Source: Terriglobia bacterium
GTDB lineage: Bacteria; Acidobacteriota; Terriglobia; Terriglobales; Acidobacteriaceae
Length of the DNA stretch: 64,000 bases
Direction: 5' to 3'
Assembly: GCA_020073565.1 (NCBI GenBank)
Contig: JAIQEY010000025.1
Coordinates: forward strand, 1 to 64,000
Shown here: positions 24,895 to 36,000 of the stretch, piece after piece
Position numbering within the stretch: position 1 is the stretch's first letter
Layout: every line of letters starts with the position of its first letter
Translations under genes and position numbers: made by a program
The notes under the pieces: model-generated
What the model saw: only the letters and a program-made list of their open reading frames with translations
Told to the model about the DNA's origin: nothing
The model's database searches: none

Positions 24895-26259
24895 ATGCTC
24901 AAGCGCCACTGGTTAATTGCAGCGGGAATGATCGTCGCCGCCGCCGTCTTTGCTGCCTTTAAGTTCGGAGGGCAGGACAAGCCGCAATACTTCACGACTA
25001 AAGCCGATCGCGGCGACATTCGCCAGGTAGTTGAGGCGACCGGCACGATCAACGCGGTCATCACGGTTCAAGTCGGCTCGCAAGTTTCGGGGACGATTTC
25101 TCATCTTTTCGTGGATTTCAACTCTCGAGTCAAGAAAGGCCAGGTCGTCGCACAAATTGATCCTGCTCTGTTCGAAGGTGCGGTTTTGCAGGCAAAGGGT
25201 GACCTCGCCAACGCAAGGGCGAATGTCACCTCGGCCAAAGCTAACCTGGAAAAAGCCAGAGCAACCGCAGTTCAGACCAAGGCGGACTACGAACGTGCCG
25301 CCGGATTGACCAAAGAAGCGGTGATGAGCCAGCAGCAGCTCGATCTGGCGAAAGCCAACTACGATTCGGCGATTGCGGCCGTTTCAGCAGCGGAAGCTCA
25401 GGTTACTCAAGCCGCGGCTCAGGTCGAGCAGAAACAAGCCGCGTTGACCGTGGCACAGACAAACCTCGACTACACCACCATTCACGCGCCCATTGACGGC
25501 ACCGTGATCGCCCGCAACGTGGATGTAGGTCAGACGGTGGCGGCGTCATTGCAGGCGCCTACGCTTTTCACGATCGCCCAGGACTTGACCAAGATGCAGG
25601 TGTACGCCAGTACCGACGAATCGGATGTCGGCATGATCAAGAGCGGGCAGGAGGTCACATTCAAAGTCGACGCGTTTCCCCGCGATACGTTTACCGGGCG
25701 GGTCTCTCAAATCCGAATGAACGCGACCACGGTGCAGAACGTTGTCACCTACAATACGGTGATTGATTTTTCCAACCCGGATCTGAAGCTCTTCCCGGGA
25801 ATGACAGCCTATATCACGATTCCGGTCGCTTCGACGAGGAATGTCGTGCGCGTACCCAACGGCGCGTTACGGTTCAAACCTGATCTAAGCGCAGAAGAGA
25901 TTCGAGCGCTATATCAGCGATACGGACTGGCCGATCAAGCAAGTGCCCCAGTTGCCGGTGTTTCTGCGAGCGGTGATCTTCCCGGAAAGCAAACTCGCGT
26001 CCGTGCGCCTGGTCAAGGAACTGGCGGAAACGACAGCGGGCAAACACGGACGCCCCTTCTTGATGTAGCGGTGCTTTGGAAGCTCCGTCCCGACAGTACC
26101 CTTGAGCCAGTCAAGATTCGCACCGGCATCACGGACCACACGGTGACCGAGGTCGCGGAGATTCTCAAGGGCGAGTTAAAGGAAGGCGACGAACTGGTCA
26201 CCGGTTCAATGGTTGCGCGCAAGACCTCCGGTCCGGGCACGGGCGCACCACGCCGGTAG
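24895..26259 (+). CDS. macA: MacA-type periplasmic adaptor (membrane fusion protein)
   Basis: About 454 residues, with one N-terminal membrane anchor (residues 6-22), a lipoyl/barrel-sandwich domain (TINAVITVQVGSQVSGTISH), a long alpha-helical hairpin (residues 90-185, rich in Ala, Lys and Gln, with QAKGDLANARANVTSAKANL), the second lipoyl half TTIHAPIDGTVIARNVDVGQ, and beta-barrel and membrane-proximal domains. It bridges the MacB ABC exporter and an outer-membrane tunnel. A GTG at 24889 is an alternative start; the ATG is placed 10 bases after GAGGA. It starts a macA, ATPase, permease operon. Confidence 0.9.
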   Translation: MLKRHWLIAAGMIVAAAVFAAFKFGGQDKPQYFTTKADRGDIRQVVEATGTINAVITVQVGSQVSGTISHLFVDFNSRVKKGQVVAQIDPALFEGAVLQAKGDLANARANVTSAKANLEKARATAVQTKADYERAAGLTKEAVMSQQQLDLAKANYDSAIAAVSAAEAQVTQAAAQVEQKQAALTVAQTNLDYTTIHAPIDGTVIARNVDVGQTVAASLQAPTLFTIAQDLTKMQVYASTDESDVGMIKSGQEVTFKVDAFPRDTFTGRVSQIRMNATTVQNVVTYNTVIDFSNPDLKLFPGMTAYITIPVASTRNVVRVPNGALRFKPDLSAEEIRALYQRYGLADQASAPVAGVSASGDLPGKQTRVRAPGQGTGGNDSGQTRTPLLDVAVLWKLRPDSTLEPVKIRTGITDHTVTEVAEILKGELKEGDELVTGSMVARKTSGPGTGAPRR

Positions 26260-26301
26260 TGCCTCGATACAGAGCAAAGAGTTACAGAAGAACATTTCGA
26301 C

Positions 26302-27087
26302 ATGGCCACGACCTCCCAACCCGACGCGAAGGCCACGAGCAAGCAAGATCACGAAACGATCATCCTCGTGCGGGAGGTTCACAAATACTACGAACTGGGC
26401 GAAACCCGTGTGCACGCCCTGCGCGGGGTGAGCATTGAAATCAAACGTGGCGAATTCGTGACCATCATGGGTGCGAGTGGCAGCGGCAAATCGACCTTCA
26501 TGAACATTTTAGGTTGTCTCGATAAGCCGAGTGCCGGACGCTACCTGCTCGAAAACGTCGAAGTCTCCAGCCTCACCAAGGGAGAGCTCGCCGCAATCCG
26601 CAACCGCAAGATCGGTTTTGTCTTCCAGGGATTCAATCTGCTCGCGCGGACCACTGCGCTGGAAAACGTTGAGTTGCCTACGCTGTACGCGCGCATCAGC
26701 AAGGCGGAAGGCCAAAAGCGATCGCGTGGGGCGCTGGATTTGGTCGGACTCGGAGACCGCGTCGCGCACTTCCCTTCGCAACTGTCTGGCGGCCAGCAGC
26801 AGCGAGTGGCGATCGCCCGTGCGCTCGTCAACCGGCCCTCGATCCTGCTGGCGGACGAGCCTACCGGCAATCTCGACAGCCGCACCTCGGTCGAGATCAT
26901 GGATATTTTTCAGAAGTTGAACGATGAAGGCCTGACCATCGTGCTGGTGACGCACGAACCGGACATCGCACAGTTCGCCAAGCGCAGCATTCAGTTTCGT
27001 GACGGCAGGATCCACCGCGATGAGCGCATCCAGAATCGGCCCAGGGCATCTGAAGTGATCCAGAACCTGCCAAAGTTGGAGGATTAA
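26302..27087 (+). CDS. MacB-type ABC exporter ATPase
   Basis: A 261-residue ATPase. Walker [10 protein letters not shown] near residue 57, signature [15 protein letters not shown] near 163, Walker [17 protein letters not shown] near 183, H-loop [14 protein letters not shown]. These are the LolD/MacB-group residues. In E. coli MacB the ATPase and permease are one chain; here they are separate, as in many Gram-negative soil bacteria. It lies 42 bases after macA and 7 bases before the permease gene. Confidence 0.92.
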   Translation: MATTSQPDAKATSKQDHETIILVREVHKYYELGETRVHALRGVSIEIKRGEFVTIMGASGSGKSTFMNILGCLDKPSAGRYLLENVEVSSLTKGELAAIRNRKIGFVFQGFNLLARTTALENVELPTLYARISKAEGQKRSRGALDLVGLGDRVAHFPSQLSGGQQQRVAIARALVNRPSILLADEPTGNLDSRTSVEIMDIFQKLNDEGLTIVLVTHEPDIAQFAKRSIQFRDGRIHRDERIQNRPRASEVIQNLPKLED

Positions 27088-27094
27088 GCAAGCC

Positions 27095-28315
27095 ATGAAT
27101 CTGCTCGCCATCATTCGAATCGCTCTGCGGGCTCTGGGGCGCAACAAGATGCGCTCGGTCCTGACCATGCTGGGCATCATCATCGGGGTGGGCGCAGTGA
27201 TCGCTATGTTGGGGGTGGGCCAGGGCGCACGGCAGACCATGCAGGAGCAGATCCAGGCCATGGGTTCCAACCTGTTGTTCGTTGGCGCCGGTACGGTGAC
27301 CCGCAGCGGTATGCACATGGGGTGGGGTTCGACGAAAAGCCTGATTTACGATGACATGCTGGCCATCATGCGAGAATGCCAGGCGGCACACGCGGCCGCC
27401 CCGGGCAGCAACTCCAGCGGCCAGGTCGTTTTTGGCAACGATAATTGGGCGACGCGGGTGAATGGCACCGAACCCCAATACTTCGATATCCGCACGTGGC
27501 CGTTTCAGGAGGGAACATCGTTTACCCAAAATGATGTAGAGATGGCTGCCAATGTAGCGGTGATCGGCGAAACCGTTCGCAAGAACCTGTTTGGCGCGAC
27601 CGACCCGATTGGCCAGACCATCCGCATCAACAACCTGCCCTTCCGCGTCGTGGGTGTCCTCGTTCCCAAGGGAACGTCGGCTGCCATGGGCGATGACCAG
27701 GACGACATCATCCTGGTCCCGATTACCACGCTGCAGAAAAAGATTACCGGCCAAAACTGGTTGCGCTGGATCATGGTGTCGGCCGTCTCCCGGCAGGGGA
27801 GTTATGCGGCGCAGCAGCAAATCGCGGCACTGCTACGCGATCGCCATCGCATTCGCCCCGGACAGGATGATGATTTTTTTGTGCGCAATCTTGCCGACAT
27901 GGCTGATGTCGCCGACGAGGCGGGACGGGTCATGACCCTGTTGCTAGCCTCGATCGCCGGCGTGTCGCTCCTCGTTGGCGGTATCGGAATCATGAATATC
28001 ATGCTGGTCTCGGTGACGGAACGTACCCGCGAAATCGGCGTTCGCATGGCGGTGGGTGCAACCGAACGCGACGTCCAGCAGCAGTTCTTGACCGAGGCGG
28101 TGGTGTTGAGCCTGTTCGGTGGAGCGATGGGCATTCTCTTCGGATTGAGCGCTTCGTACCTGATCACGAAAACCCTTGGCTGGCCCGTCCTGGTGTCTCC
28201 GGTTGTGATCGTGATCGCAGTCCTGTTCTCGATGGCCGTGGGTGTTTTTTTTGGCTTCTATCCGGCACGCAGGGCAGCGCAACTCGATCCCATTGAAGCT
28301 CTCCGCTACGAATAA
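27095..28315 (+). CDS. MacB-type ABC exporter permease
   Basis: A 406-residue permease: first helix near residue 25-45 (SVLTMLGIIIGVGAVIAMLG), a large periplasmic MacB_PCD domain, then three C-terminal helices of the FtsX fold with LLVGGIGIMNIMLVSVTERT and REIGVRMAVGAT, ending PARRAAQLDPIEALRYE. With the adaptor and ATPase it forms a tripartite mechanotransmission exporter for peptides, macrolides or lipids. A paralogue converges on it 12 bases beyond its stop. Confidence 0.92.
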   Translation: MNLLAIIRIALRALGRNKMRSVLTMLGIIIGVGAVIAMLGVGQGARQTMQEQIQAMGSNLLFVGAGTVTRSGMHMGWGSTKSLIYDDMLAIMRECQAAHAAAPGSNSSGQVVFGNDNWATRVNGTEPQYFDIRTWPFQEGTSFTQNDVEMAANVAVIGETVRKNLFGATDPIGQTIRINNLPFRVVGVLVPKGTSAAMGDDQDDIILVPITTLQKKITGQNWLRWIMVSAVSRQGSYAAQQQIAALLRDRHRIRPGQDDDFFVRNLADMADVADEAGRVMTLLLASIAGVSLLVGGIGIMNIMLVSVTERTREIGVRMAVGATERDVQQQFLTEAVVLSLFGGAMGILFGLSASYLITKTLGWPVLVSPVVIVIAVLFSMAVGVFFGFYPARRAAQLDPIEALRYE

Positions 28316-28327
28316 ATGCCGGAGAAC

Positions 28328-29545
28328 CTACTCGTACCGCAATCCTTGAATAGGGTCTAACTGAGAGGCCTTGCGCGCGGGATAGTAGCCAAAAAGGATT
28401 CCGATGCCGGCCGAGAATAGGCCTCCGACGGCAAAGATAGAAGGGGAAAGCTCGGTTGGCATCTGGAACATACGTTCCACTAATGCCGAGGAGAGATAGC
28501 CAGCCCAAAGGCCGAGAAGACCGCCGAGCAAGCTCAGTACGATTGCTTCGCTCAAGAACTGAAGTTGCACGTCCCACTCCGTCGCACCCACTGCCAGGCG
28601 TACGCCAATCTCACGCGTACGCTGGGTAACGGACACCAGCATGATGTTCATGATGCCAATGCCGCCCACCAGTAAGGATAGGGAGGCAACGCTGGCCAGC
28701 AAGATGGTCATAATCCGGCTCGTCGCCAGCTGAGCCTGCACGACATCTTCCGGCCTCCGGATGTTGAAATCGTCGTCCTCCGCCGGATTGAGGTGGTGCC
28801 GTTCCCGCAGTAGACCCACAATTTGCTTGGTCGCTTCCGGCATGGCTTCGCGCGAGACCGCGGAACAGAAAATGTCGTCCAGCCAAAATGTTCCGGAAAT
28901 TCTCTTCTCCGCGGTCGTGAACGGCATCACTACAAAATCGTCCTGGTCTTGCCCAGTGGCAGAAAACCCTTTCGCCCGCAAGACACCCACGACCATACAA
29001 GGCACACTCTGCACACGAACGGTCTGGCCAACCGGATTCTGATCGCCGAACAGATTGTCGACCACCGTCTGCCCGAGAACGCAAACGGGCGCAGCCGCAT
29101 CCACGTCGGCGTCGGTGAAGAAGGACCCCAAGCGAACATCCCAGCGGCGAATCTGCAGAAACTCGGGCGTGACGCCACGAAACTGGGTTGCCCAGTTCTG
29201 CCCCTCGTAAACGACCTGAATGTGTCCGTCGACATTAGGAGACATAGTCTTGATCAAGGGAACCTGCTCCACAATCGCGGTGGCGTCCCCCAGAACCAGA
29301 GTGCGATCCCCGCGGGCGCCATAGCGAATCCCATTTCTGGAACGGCTTCCTGCCTCGACCCAAATAAAGTTGTCGCCCAAATTCTGCAGTTGCTTCTCGA
29401 TGCTGCTGCTCCCTGCATTGCCAATCGCGACCACACAGATGAACGCGCCCACTCCTACCGAGATGCCGAGTATGGTAAGTATGCTTCGGATCGCGTTACG
29501 CCTGATCACCGCGGTTGCTTCCTGAATGATGTTTCTGAAATTCAT
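28328..29545 (-). CDS. Second MacB/FtsX-type ABC permease, no ATPase alongside
   Basis: A 405-residue paralogue of the preceding permease with the same architecture: N-terminal helix (SILTILGISVGVGAFICVVA), periplasmic MacB_PCD domain, and C-terminal LLVGGIGIMNIMLVSVTQRT and REIGVRLAVGAT, ending PARKASQLDPIQGLRYE. It is encoded convergently with the first permease and has no adaptor or ATPase on its own strand. It may share the ATPase at 26302-27087, giving either alternative or heterodimeric exporters. Confidence 0.9.
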   Translation of the reverse strand: MNFRNIIQEATAVIRRNAIRSILTILGISVGVGAFICVVAIGNAGSSSIEKQLQNLGDNFIWVEAGSRSRNGIRYGARGDRTLVLGDATAIVEQVPLIKTMSPNVDGHIQVVYEGQNWATQFRGVTPEFLQIRRWDVRLGSFFTDADVDAAAPVCVLGQTVVDNLFGDQNPVGQTVRVQSVPCMVVGVLRAKGFSATGQDQDDFVVMPFTTAEKRISGTFWLDDIFCSAVSREAMPEATKQIVGLLRERHHLNPAEDDDFNIRRPEDVVQAQLATSRIMTILLASVASLSLLVGGIGIMNIMLVSVTQRTREIGVRLAVGATEWDVQLQFLSEAIVLSLLGGLLGLWAGYLSSALVERMFQMPTELSPSIFAVGGLFSAGIGILFGYYPARKASQLDPIQGLRYE

Positions 29546-29764
29546 CGGAACCGGATGCTGCGTGATTCAACCTGTTTCTCAATGCCTGGGCGGGTCGCCA
29601 TCTCTCCAAGATTATAGGCAGAATCCCTGAAAAGCGGGTTAGTGACTACTCAACCTTAATCAGTTTGGTCCGCTTTCGGTCTCCATTCTTGACAGGCTTC
29701 CGAGGGGGAGGTAGCGTGGCGCGTGGTCACGCGCACACTCTTGGGTGTGTGTCTGGGGGGAGTT

Positions 29765-30223
29765 ATGTCATTCAAGCCGAGCTGGGTCGCCGTGCTGGTT
29801 CTGGTTGCTTCCGGGGTGGCCTTTGCACAAGATCCAACGAAGGTTGAGCCCTCGCACTACAAATTGGCCTTCGAGAATGAATCGGTGCAGGTCGTGGATG
29901 TCCACTATGGTCCGCATGAGAAGTCCAGCATGCATGAACATCCCGGAGGAGTGGTCGTTGTGATCACCGGCGGACATCTGAGGTTCACGGACCAACAGGG
30001 ACATGTCCAGGAGGTTTTCGCCAAGGCCGGCGAGTCCAGGTGGTTCCCGGCTTTCAAACACAAGGTTGAGAACTTGGGCGATACTCCCTATAACGCGGTA
30101 TACATCGGCATCAAAACCAAGCGGTCAGCATCCAACAGCCACCCCGTTGAGAGCCCTCCACAAATCGATGCACAAATGGAAGAGATCCTGGCTAAATACA
30201 TCTCGACATCGCGCAAACCGTAA
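29765..30223 (+). CDS. Secreted cupin-domain protein
   Basis: About 152 residues. ATG at 29765 follows GGGGGGAG and gives a signal peptide (MSFKPSWVAVLVLVASGVAF, cleavage AFAQ). The rest is one cupin barrel: motif 1 HYGPHEKSSMHEHPGGVVVV with His residues in place for metal binding, GHLRFTDQQGHVQE, and motif 2 AFKHKVENLGDTPYNAVYI. Likely a periplasmic metal-binding protein, possibly a dioxygenase or sugar-acid isomerase, but no substrate can be named. It stands alone before the dctA gene, which points the other way. Confidence 0.82.
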   Translation: MSFKPSWVAVLVLVASGVAFAQDPTKVEPSHYKLAFENESVQVVDVHYGPHEKSSMHEHPGGVVVVITGGHLRFTDQQGHVQEVFAKAGESRWFPAFKHKVENLGDTPYNAVYIGIKTKRSASNSHPVESPPQIDAQMEEILAKYISTSRKP

Positions 30224-30296
30224 GCAAACGAGCGCGTGCTGCCTGACTAAATCCTCGCCGAATACATCTGCCGGTTTCGCGTGCGCGCGCCTCTTC

Positions 30297-31598
30297 TTAG
30301 TTGAGCTTTCGCTGCAAGGTCTGTTGTTCCAGTTCTCCGTCCCAGCGCGCCAGTACTAACGTGGCGACGCCGTTTCCGATCATGTTTACCACACCGCGAA
30401 ACATACTGAGGAAACGGTCGATGCCCAGGATCAGCGCCATGCCTGCCACGGGAATGGTGGGGATCACTGAGAGAGTCGCCACGAGAGCGATAAACGATGC
30501 GCCCTGTATGCCGCTGGCGCCTTTTGAAGTCAGAATCGCGACGGCCAGGATAGTCAACTGCTGGGTGAGGGTGAGGTGCGTGTTGGTGGCCTGCGCCACG
30601 AACAGAGCGGCCATGGTCATGTAGAGGCTGGTGCCGTCGGTGTTGAAGGTGTATCCGGTTGGGACCACCAATCCCACCAGCGACTTTGAGCATCCCAGTT
30701 TTTCCAGCTTCGACATCAAAGTGGGGATCGCCGTTTCCGACGAGCTGGTTGCCAACACCAGCAGAATCTCCTCCCTGATGTGCAACAGGAAACGGAAGAT
30801 GTTGAATCCCGCCGCCCACGCAATGGCACCCAGCACGATCACGACAAACAACACGGAAGTGAGCCAGAACGTTCCGATTAATCTGGCCAAGGGACCAAGA
30901 GAGGCTAGTCCGAACCTGCCGACCGTGTACGCCATGGCCCCGAACGCTCCGATCGGGGCAAACTTCATCACAATGTTGACCACGGCGAATACCGCCTGGG
31001 TCAAGGCTTCTACCATGTCGACCAAGGGCTTGCCCCGCGGTCCGAGGGCTGCCAAAGCGAACCCAAACAGAAGCGCAACCAAGACCACCTGCAGAATGTC
31101 CCCTTTGGCGAAGGCATCGAAGACCGTGGTGGGGATGATGTGAATCAGGAATTCAGTCACGCTCTGGGCTTTGGCTTGTCCGGCATAATCGGCCACCGAC
31201 TTGGCATCCAGGGTAGCCACATTGACGTTGAACCCGCTGCCAGGATGCACTACGTTGCCCACGGTGAGACCGATCAGCAGCGCTAGGGTGGAAACGACCT
31301 CGAAATACAGCAGCGCCAGGCCGCCCACGCGCCCCACTTTTTTCAAATTCTCCATGCCGGCGATCCCGGTGACGACGGTACAAAAGATGATCAGCGTGAT
31401 GATCATCGTGATGAGCCGGATGAACGCATCCCCCAGGGGCTTCATGGCCACCGCGCGCACGGGATCCACATAACCTAAGATCACGGAGAGGGCCATGGCC
31501 ACCAGCACCTGCAGCCAGAGGACACGATAGAAAGGGAGGTTGCGTGAACCCTCCTCCATATTCGCCCGGCCTGCCTGCGCTGTCTGATTCACCGCCAT
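30297..31598 (-). CDS. dctA: C4-dicarboxylate:cation symporter DctA family
   Basis: A 433-residue inner-membrane transporter of the DAACS family. Visible family marks are the serine-rich re-entrant loop [10 protein letters not shown], the TM7 signature [20 protein letters not shown], and the HP2/TM8 [18 protein letters not shown]. It imports succinate, fumarate, malate or related carboxylates with H+ or Na+. GAGGA stands upstream of the start. Position near the catabolic genes suggests it could bring in the substrate or a by-product such as oxaloacetate-type acids. Confidence 0.92.
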   Translation of the reverse strand: MAVNQTAQAGRANMEEGSRNLPFYRVLWLQVLVAMALSVILGYVDPVRAVAMKPLGDAFIRLITMIITLIIFCTVVTGIAGMENLKKVGRVGGLALLYFEVVSTLALLIGLTVGNVVHPGSGFNVNVATLDAKSVADYAGQAKAQSVTEFLIHIIPTTVFDAFAKGDILQVVLVALLFGFALAALGPRGKPLVDMVEALTQAVFAVVNIVMKFAPIGAFGAMAYTVGRFGLASLGPLARLIGTFWLTSVLFVVIVLGAIAWAAGFNIFRFLLHIREEILLVLATSSSETAIPTLMSKLEKLGCSKSLVGLVVPTGYTFNTDGTSLYMTMAALFVAQATNTHLTLTQQLTILAVAILTSKGASGIQGASFIALVATLSVIPTIPVAGMALILGIDRFLSMFRGVVNMIGNGVATLVLARWDGELEQQTLQRKLN

Positions 31599-31731
31599 GC
31601 TTCAATCCTCGTGGTTGAGTCGAGATTCCTGAGACTAGTGATGGAGCGCTGAATCTCCGCGCTCGCGTCCCGCGACGTTAGTAGAGTCGGATCCGCGCAA
31701 AAATCCCGGAACGCCGGATCGAACCGAGAAG

Positions 31732-32985
31732 TTAGTGACCATCTCTTTCCGGCTCAGGCTCAAGCGTGCGCACCAGCCACGGGATAATGACCTGTTTGAA
31801 TATGACGGGGTCGGGCCACACCTTAACCTGCCGCCCGAGGTGGCCACCCTGGGGATTGATCCAGGCAGTCTTCGGCGTGTCGCCTTGGTTGAGGAGCAGG
31901 TAGATGTCGGAAATTGGAACTTGAGTGTCCAGAACTCCCGCCAGAACGAGCATGGGAGCCATGGGCTTGCCCAGGAGCCCTTGCCGGACGAGCGACATCT
32001 TTGGCAAGATCGCAGACATTTCGTCGACCGTCTTCACGTCGTCGAAAATCGCCATCAGCGCGGGGACTTGATCGAACAGATACTCGCGGTTGCCGAGCAG
32101 ATGATTCATCAGGAAATCTTTCTGGAAGAACGTGTCGGTAGGCGGCGATTGCGCGCTCGCCCCTCTCAAGCGGGTGCGCTCGACGATGGCCATCTTGGTT
32201 GCCCAGTACGCGCCCCAACTCACACCGTGCATGGCAACTTTGTTCTTGTCGACTTCCGGCCGCGTGGCTACGTAGTCAAGCACGCGAGAGAGCATGCGCT
32301 CAGAATTCTCACTCACTTTGATGGGAGATTGCCCAGTCCCCGGCCCATCCACGGCAAGAAAGCCGATCCCATACGGCAGGATCGCACTGAAGCTCTCCGA
32401 CAAATCTTCCTTGCGGCTGTCCAATCCATTGACGGCCAGCACCAGCGGCGCGGGTCCACCGGCATTCTTCGGCAAGCGCAGGTAGCCGATAATCTCTTTG
32501 CCTTCGAAGGGAATGCGGACAATTTCAAGCGGAGGGTCCCAGAACTTTGCGTGCGCCAGAAAAGCCTCAATCGCTTTTTCGTAGGAACGCTGCTTGCCCG
32601 GCGATGCGGGAATCGGCCAGCGCCCAAAAGAGTAGAGACGCCAAGCGCGGATGTAATCGGCATCGGCCCTCGCCGGATCCGATTTCTCCAGCGACTTCGC
32701 CTCGTTCATGTAGCGATCAGCAACGCCCATGAAAGCTGCCGCCCACTCGTCTTTGTCTTTCGTGTGGATCGAGGTGAAGGCTTCTTTCACGTCGCTGGGG
32801 TCAAGCCCGATCAGTGGATACATTCCATTTTCGGCGCGACGAACGGCCTCGGTCTTAATCTCGTCCAGCGTGCGTTCAGCCTTCACTTGGGGAAAAGCTG
32901 TGTTGCAGACTGCCAGGATCAGAGCCAATAGAACTGCGCGTTGAGAAGAATATTGGGGACGCGACCAGTCGGCGTACACAGACAA
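31732..32985 (-). CDS. Secreted alpha/beta hydrolase (FrsA / pseudooxynicotine-hydrolase-like)
   Basis: A 417-residue protein with a signal peptide ending near NTAFPQ. An N-terminal helical cap-like region (residues 35-150) precedes an alpha/beta hydrolase core with the catalytic triad: Ser in MHGVSWGAYWA near 257, Asp in GVLDTQVP near 351 and His in NPQGGHLGR near 382. The layout, an all-helical N-terminal region and no central lid, resembles the FrsA/DUF1100 group, which includes C-C hydrolases of aromatic side chains as well as esterases. Substrate unknown. It lies between dctA and the receptor gene, all on the minus strand. Confidence 0.82.
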   Translation of the reverse strand: MSVYADWSRPQYSSQRAVLLALILAVCNTAFPQVKAERTLDEIKTEAVRRAENGMYPLIGLDPSDVKEAFTSIHTKDKDEWAAAFMGVADRYMNEAKSLEKSDPARADADYIRAWRLYSFGRWPIPASPGKQRSYEKAIEAFLAHAKFWDPPLEIVRIPFEGKEIIGYLRLPKNAGGPAPLVLAVNGLDSRKEDLSESFSAILPYGIGFLAVDGPGTGQSPIKVSENSERMLSRVLDYVATRPEVDKNKVAMHGVSWGAYWATKMAIVERTRLRGASAQSPPTDTFFQKDFLMNHLLGNREYLFDQVPALMAIFDDVKTVDEMSAILPKMSLVRQGLLGKPMAPMLVLAGVLDTQVPISDIYLLLNQGDTPKTAWINPQGGHLGRQVKVWPDPVIFKQVIIPWLVRTLEPEPERDGH

Positions 32986-33069
32986 TCCTTTCGGAATTTT
33001 TTCCTTCGGCGACCACCAGAAAAATTTGGGGCCGGATCAAGATCCGGCCCCGCCTTGGGGAAGGCTGAT

Positions 33070-36000
33070 CTAGAAAATCAGCTTCAGACCGAGTTGCACG
33101 GCGCGGCTTCCGCCCGATCCGACCACCGGGTTGGCGGCGGCGACGTCTGGAGTGGCACAGCCGCAACCGAAGCTGCTACCAAAGACGGAAGGATCATTGA
33201 AACCGAAACCATTCTGACCGCCGTAGGGATTGGCGAAGTTAGGATGGTTGAAAATGTTGAAGAACTCCGCCCGGAACTGGGCGCGCAACCGCTCGCCGAA
33301 ATGCCAGTTCTTGGCTAGCGAGAAGTCCATGTTGCGGAAACCGGAATCGGGGAAGATGTTGCGGCCCATCTTGCCGAAGCTCCCCAGCGCCGGAGGAATC
33401 ATGATCGAATTGCCCTTCGCGTAGCAGCCAAACAGGTTGAGGGCGGTGGTCGCAGGCCCTTGATTATCTCCTCCATCAAGAGCCAGCGCCTTCGCGTTGC
33501 ACGCCGCGTTGTCGGTAGGACTCGTCGCACTTAGGTTGCCGGGAAAGTAGGGGGTTCCGGCCGGACTCGACTTGAAGTCGGACGGCTTCCCATAGAAACT
33601 CCACCGGATCGGGCTGCTAGCCGGAGGACTGACCGGCAGCGGTCCAGTGCCCGCCGCATCTGTGCCCAGATCAATCGTTCCCCAGTACTGCGGACTTTGC
33701 AGGGTGATGATCGAGTTGATCTCCCAACCCTCTAAAGCTTGCCCATGGCCCTTCTTGCCGGGGATGGCATAGGTGAGCGAAACCGTAAGGCGATGACGGA
33801 CATCGAAGTCGCTGTTCGCGTATTCGCGTCCCAGGTGTGTGGAATCCTGTGGCAGTCCCGCTCCGTAACCGAAGTCCCAGTTAGCACCAACATCGTCGAG
33901 GGAGTGCGAGTAGGTATAGCCGGCCACCATGCTCAATCCATGGAGATTTCGCGAGGTCAAAGTTGCTTGCAGGCCATTGTAGTTGGAGCGATACACATTG
34001 CCCATCTGGAAGATGTTGGCAAGGTATGGGAACTTCGCGTTGAAGGGCCGCGCCGCCTGTTCAGCATCGCCGTCCCCCGCGCAGATGTCGGGGTTACTAT
34101 AGCCGGAAGCGATGCAATCTTGGACTCTTGTCGGAGACCACCCCGACCCCACTGGGGACTGATTAATGTCGCTAATTCCCGTCAGTTTGGAACCATGGTT
34201 CCCGACATAAGCCAGTTCCAGCGAAAGGTCCGGGGTAAAGGCGTGTTGCAGACTGAGGGTCCAGTTCCACACATACGGCGTTTTCAGTTTGCGGTCGACT
34301 CCCATGATCCCGCATGGGCTATCGGCGCAGTTAATGAGTTGCGAGAGATCGCCGTAAATCGGACCGTTGTCCCAAGGAAAATTGGGAAAGACGGTCAGGT
34401 TGCCGGTCGTGATCGTTCCCCCGGCAGTGTTGCCGGAACCATCGATAATGGCGCCGGTCGGCACGCTCGGAAGGCCGAAGCTATTGTTGAACGCGAGGAA
34501 CGACTGCCAGTTTACGGTTTCGTAAACCAGCCCGCCGCCGCCCCGGATCACAGTCGAACCCTTGGCGTTCGTATCCCAGGCAAATCCGAAACGTGGAGCG
34601 AAGTTCTTGTGGTCGGGGTTGTAAGCGGAGCTGATCTGCTTTCCGACCTGCACCATTCCGAGATTGGGATCGAAGTTGCCGAGTAGGTTATGGGCTTCCT
34701 TAACGACCGAGTTAAATTCATACCGCAGTCCGACGTTGATGGTCAGGGTCCTGGTGGCACGCCAGTCGTCCTGCACAAAAGCGGCATAGCCCCAATTGCT
34801 GAGCTGCCTTCTGGGGTCTCCGGTCAACACGGAGACCTTGAATGCGGCGCCCGCAAAGAAGTCTTCCAGTTGCGAGGACGTAATCGTGTTGTCGAGGGGG
34901 CTGGTAAAGGTTCCACCCAGGAATGTAATACTCCCCCGCGCATTTCCGAAGGCTCCTCCGGTCACAGCGTTGCGATGGACCTCTCCCCCGAACTTGATCG
35001 AGTTATTGCCCTTGGTGAAGGAAACGTGATCGATGAACTGAGTAATGCTGTCAGGTCCCTGAAACTTGGGCCATTTGAATCCGCCCAGGCCGGGAAAGAA
35101 GTACCCGGCAAACCCGATGCGCGGCAATCCACCCGTGAATGGACCAGAGACGCCCGTGTCGAGCCCGTAATCGGACGCCGGGGTATTGAGATCGCCAGGC
35201 AAGGTCGGCTGGTAGAGGCGGTTATACCCGACCCGCGCTTCGTTGACCCAACGGGGATTGGGAGTCCACGCCCAGCTTCCACCAACGACCTGGGCACGGG
35301 TGTGAATCTTCGACCGCCACTTTGACTGCAGCTCGGGAAAGTCTTCGACTGTCCCCGAGTTGTTCCCGAAGAAGTACATCCCGCTGATGCGGTTGCTCTG
35401 GCTAAGATTGAAATCCATTTTGCCAAGCGCATTGTAGACTTTGACGTCGTTGGGGAATCCATTCACGATATTGATGTCTGGATTGTTATTCGTGGGGAAG
35501 CCGGTTCCGTTGCATGAAACGGTGGAGCCTGAGAGCGAGCATCCGGCGACCTGTAAGCTGGCGGGGCTGACTGTGATTCCTCCGGCCTGGAGATCCGCCA
35601 CAACATCCGGAATGCTATTGGCGCAGTCACCGGTTGTGACGAACAGGCAGTTGCCCGCGTCGGGCATCGTGACCATCGACGGGCTGGTGACGCCGCCGAA
35701 AGAGTTGCCCACGTCATAGATCTGCCCTTCGTAGGCGCCAAAGAAGAAGACCTTGTCTTTGACGATCGGCCCGCCGACACTGCCGCCGTATTGTTCCAGC
35801 GTTCTGGGGAGCTTGGGATTAGGTGCAGTGTTGAAAAAGTTGCGGGCATCCATCACACCGTCGCGCCCAAACGCGAAGCCGGTGCCATGAAAGCTGTTGG
35901 TGCCTGACTTGAGGCCGACGTTGACCGCCGCCCCAGGCTTCCACCCGAATTCTGCCGGGGCGTTTTCTTCCGTGTTAAATTCCTGAATCGAGTCGATCGG

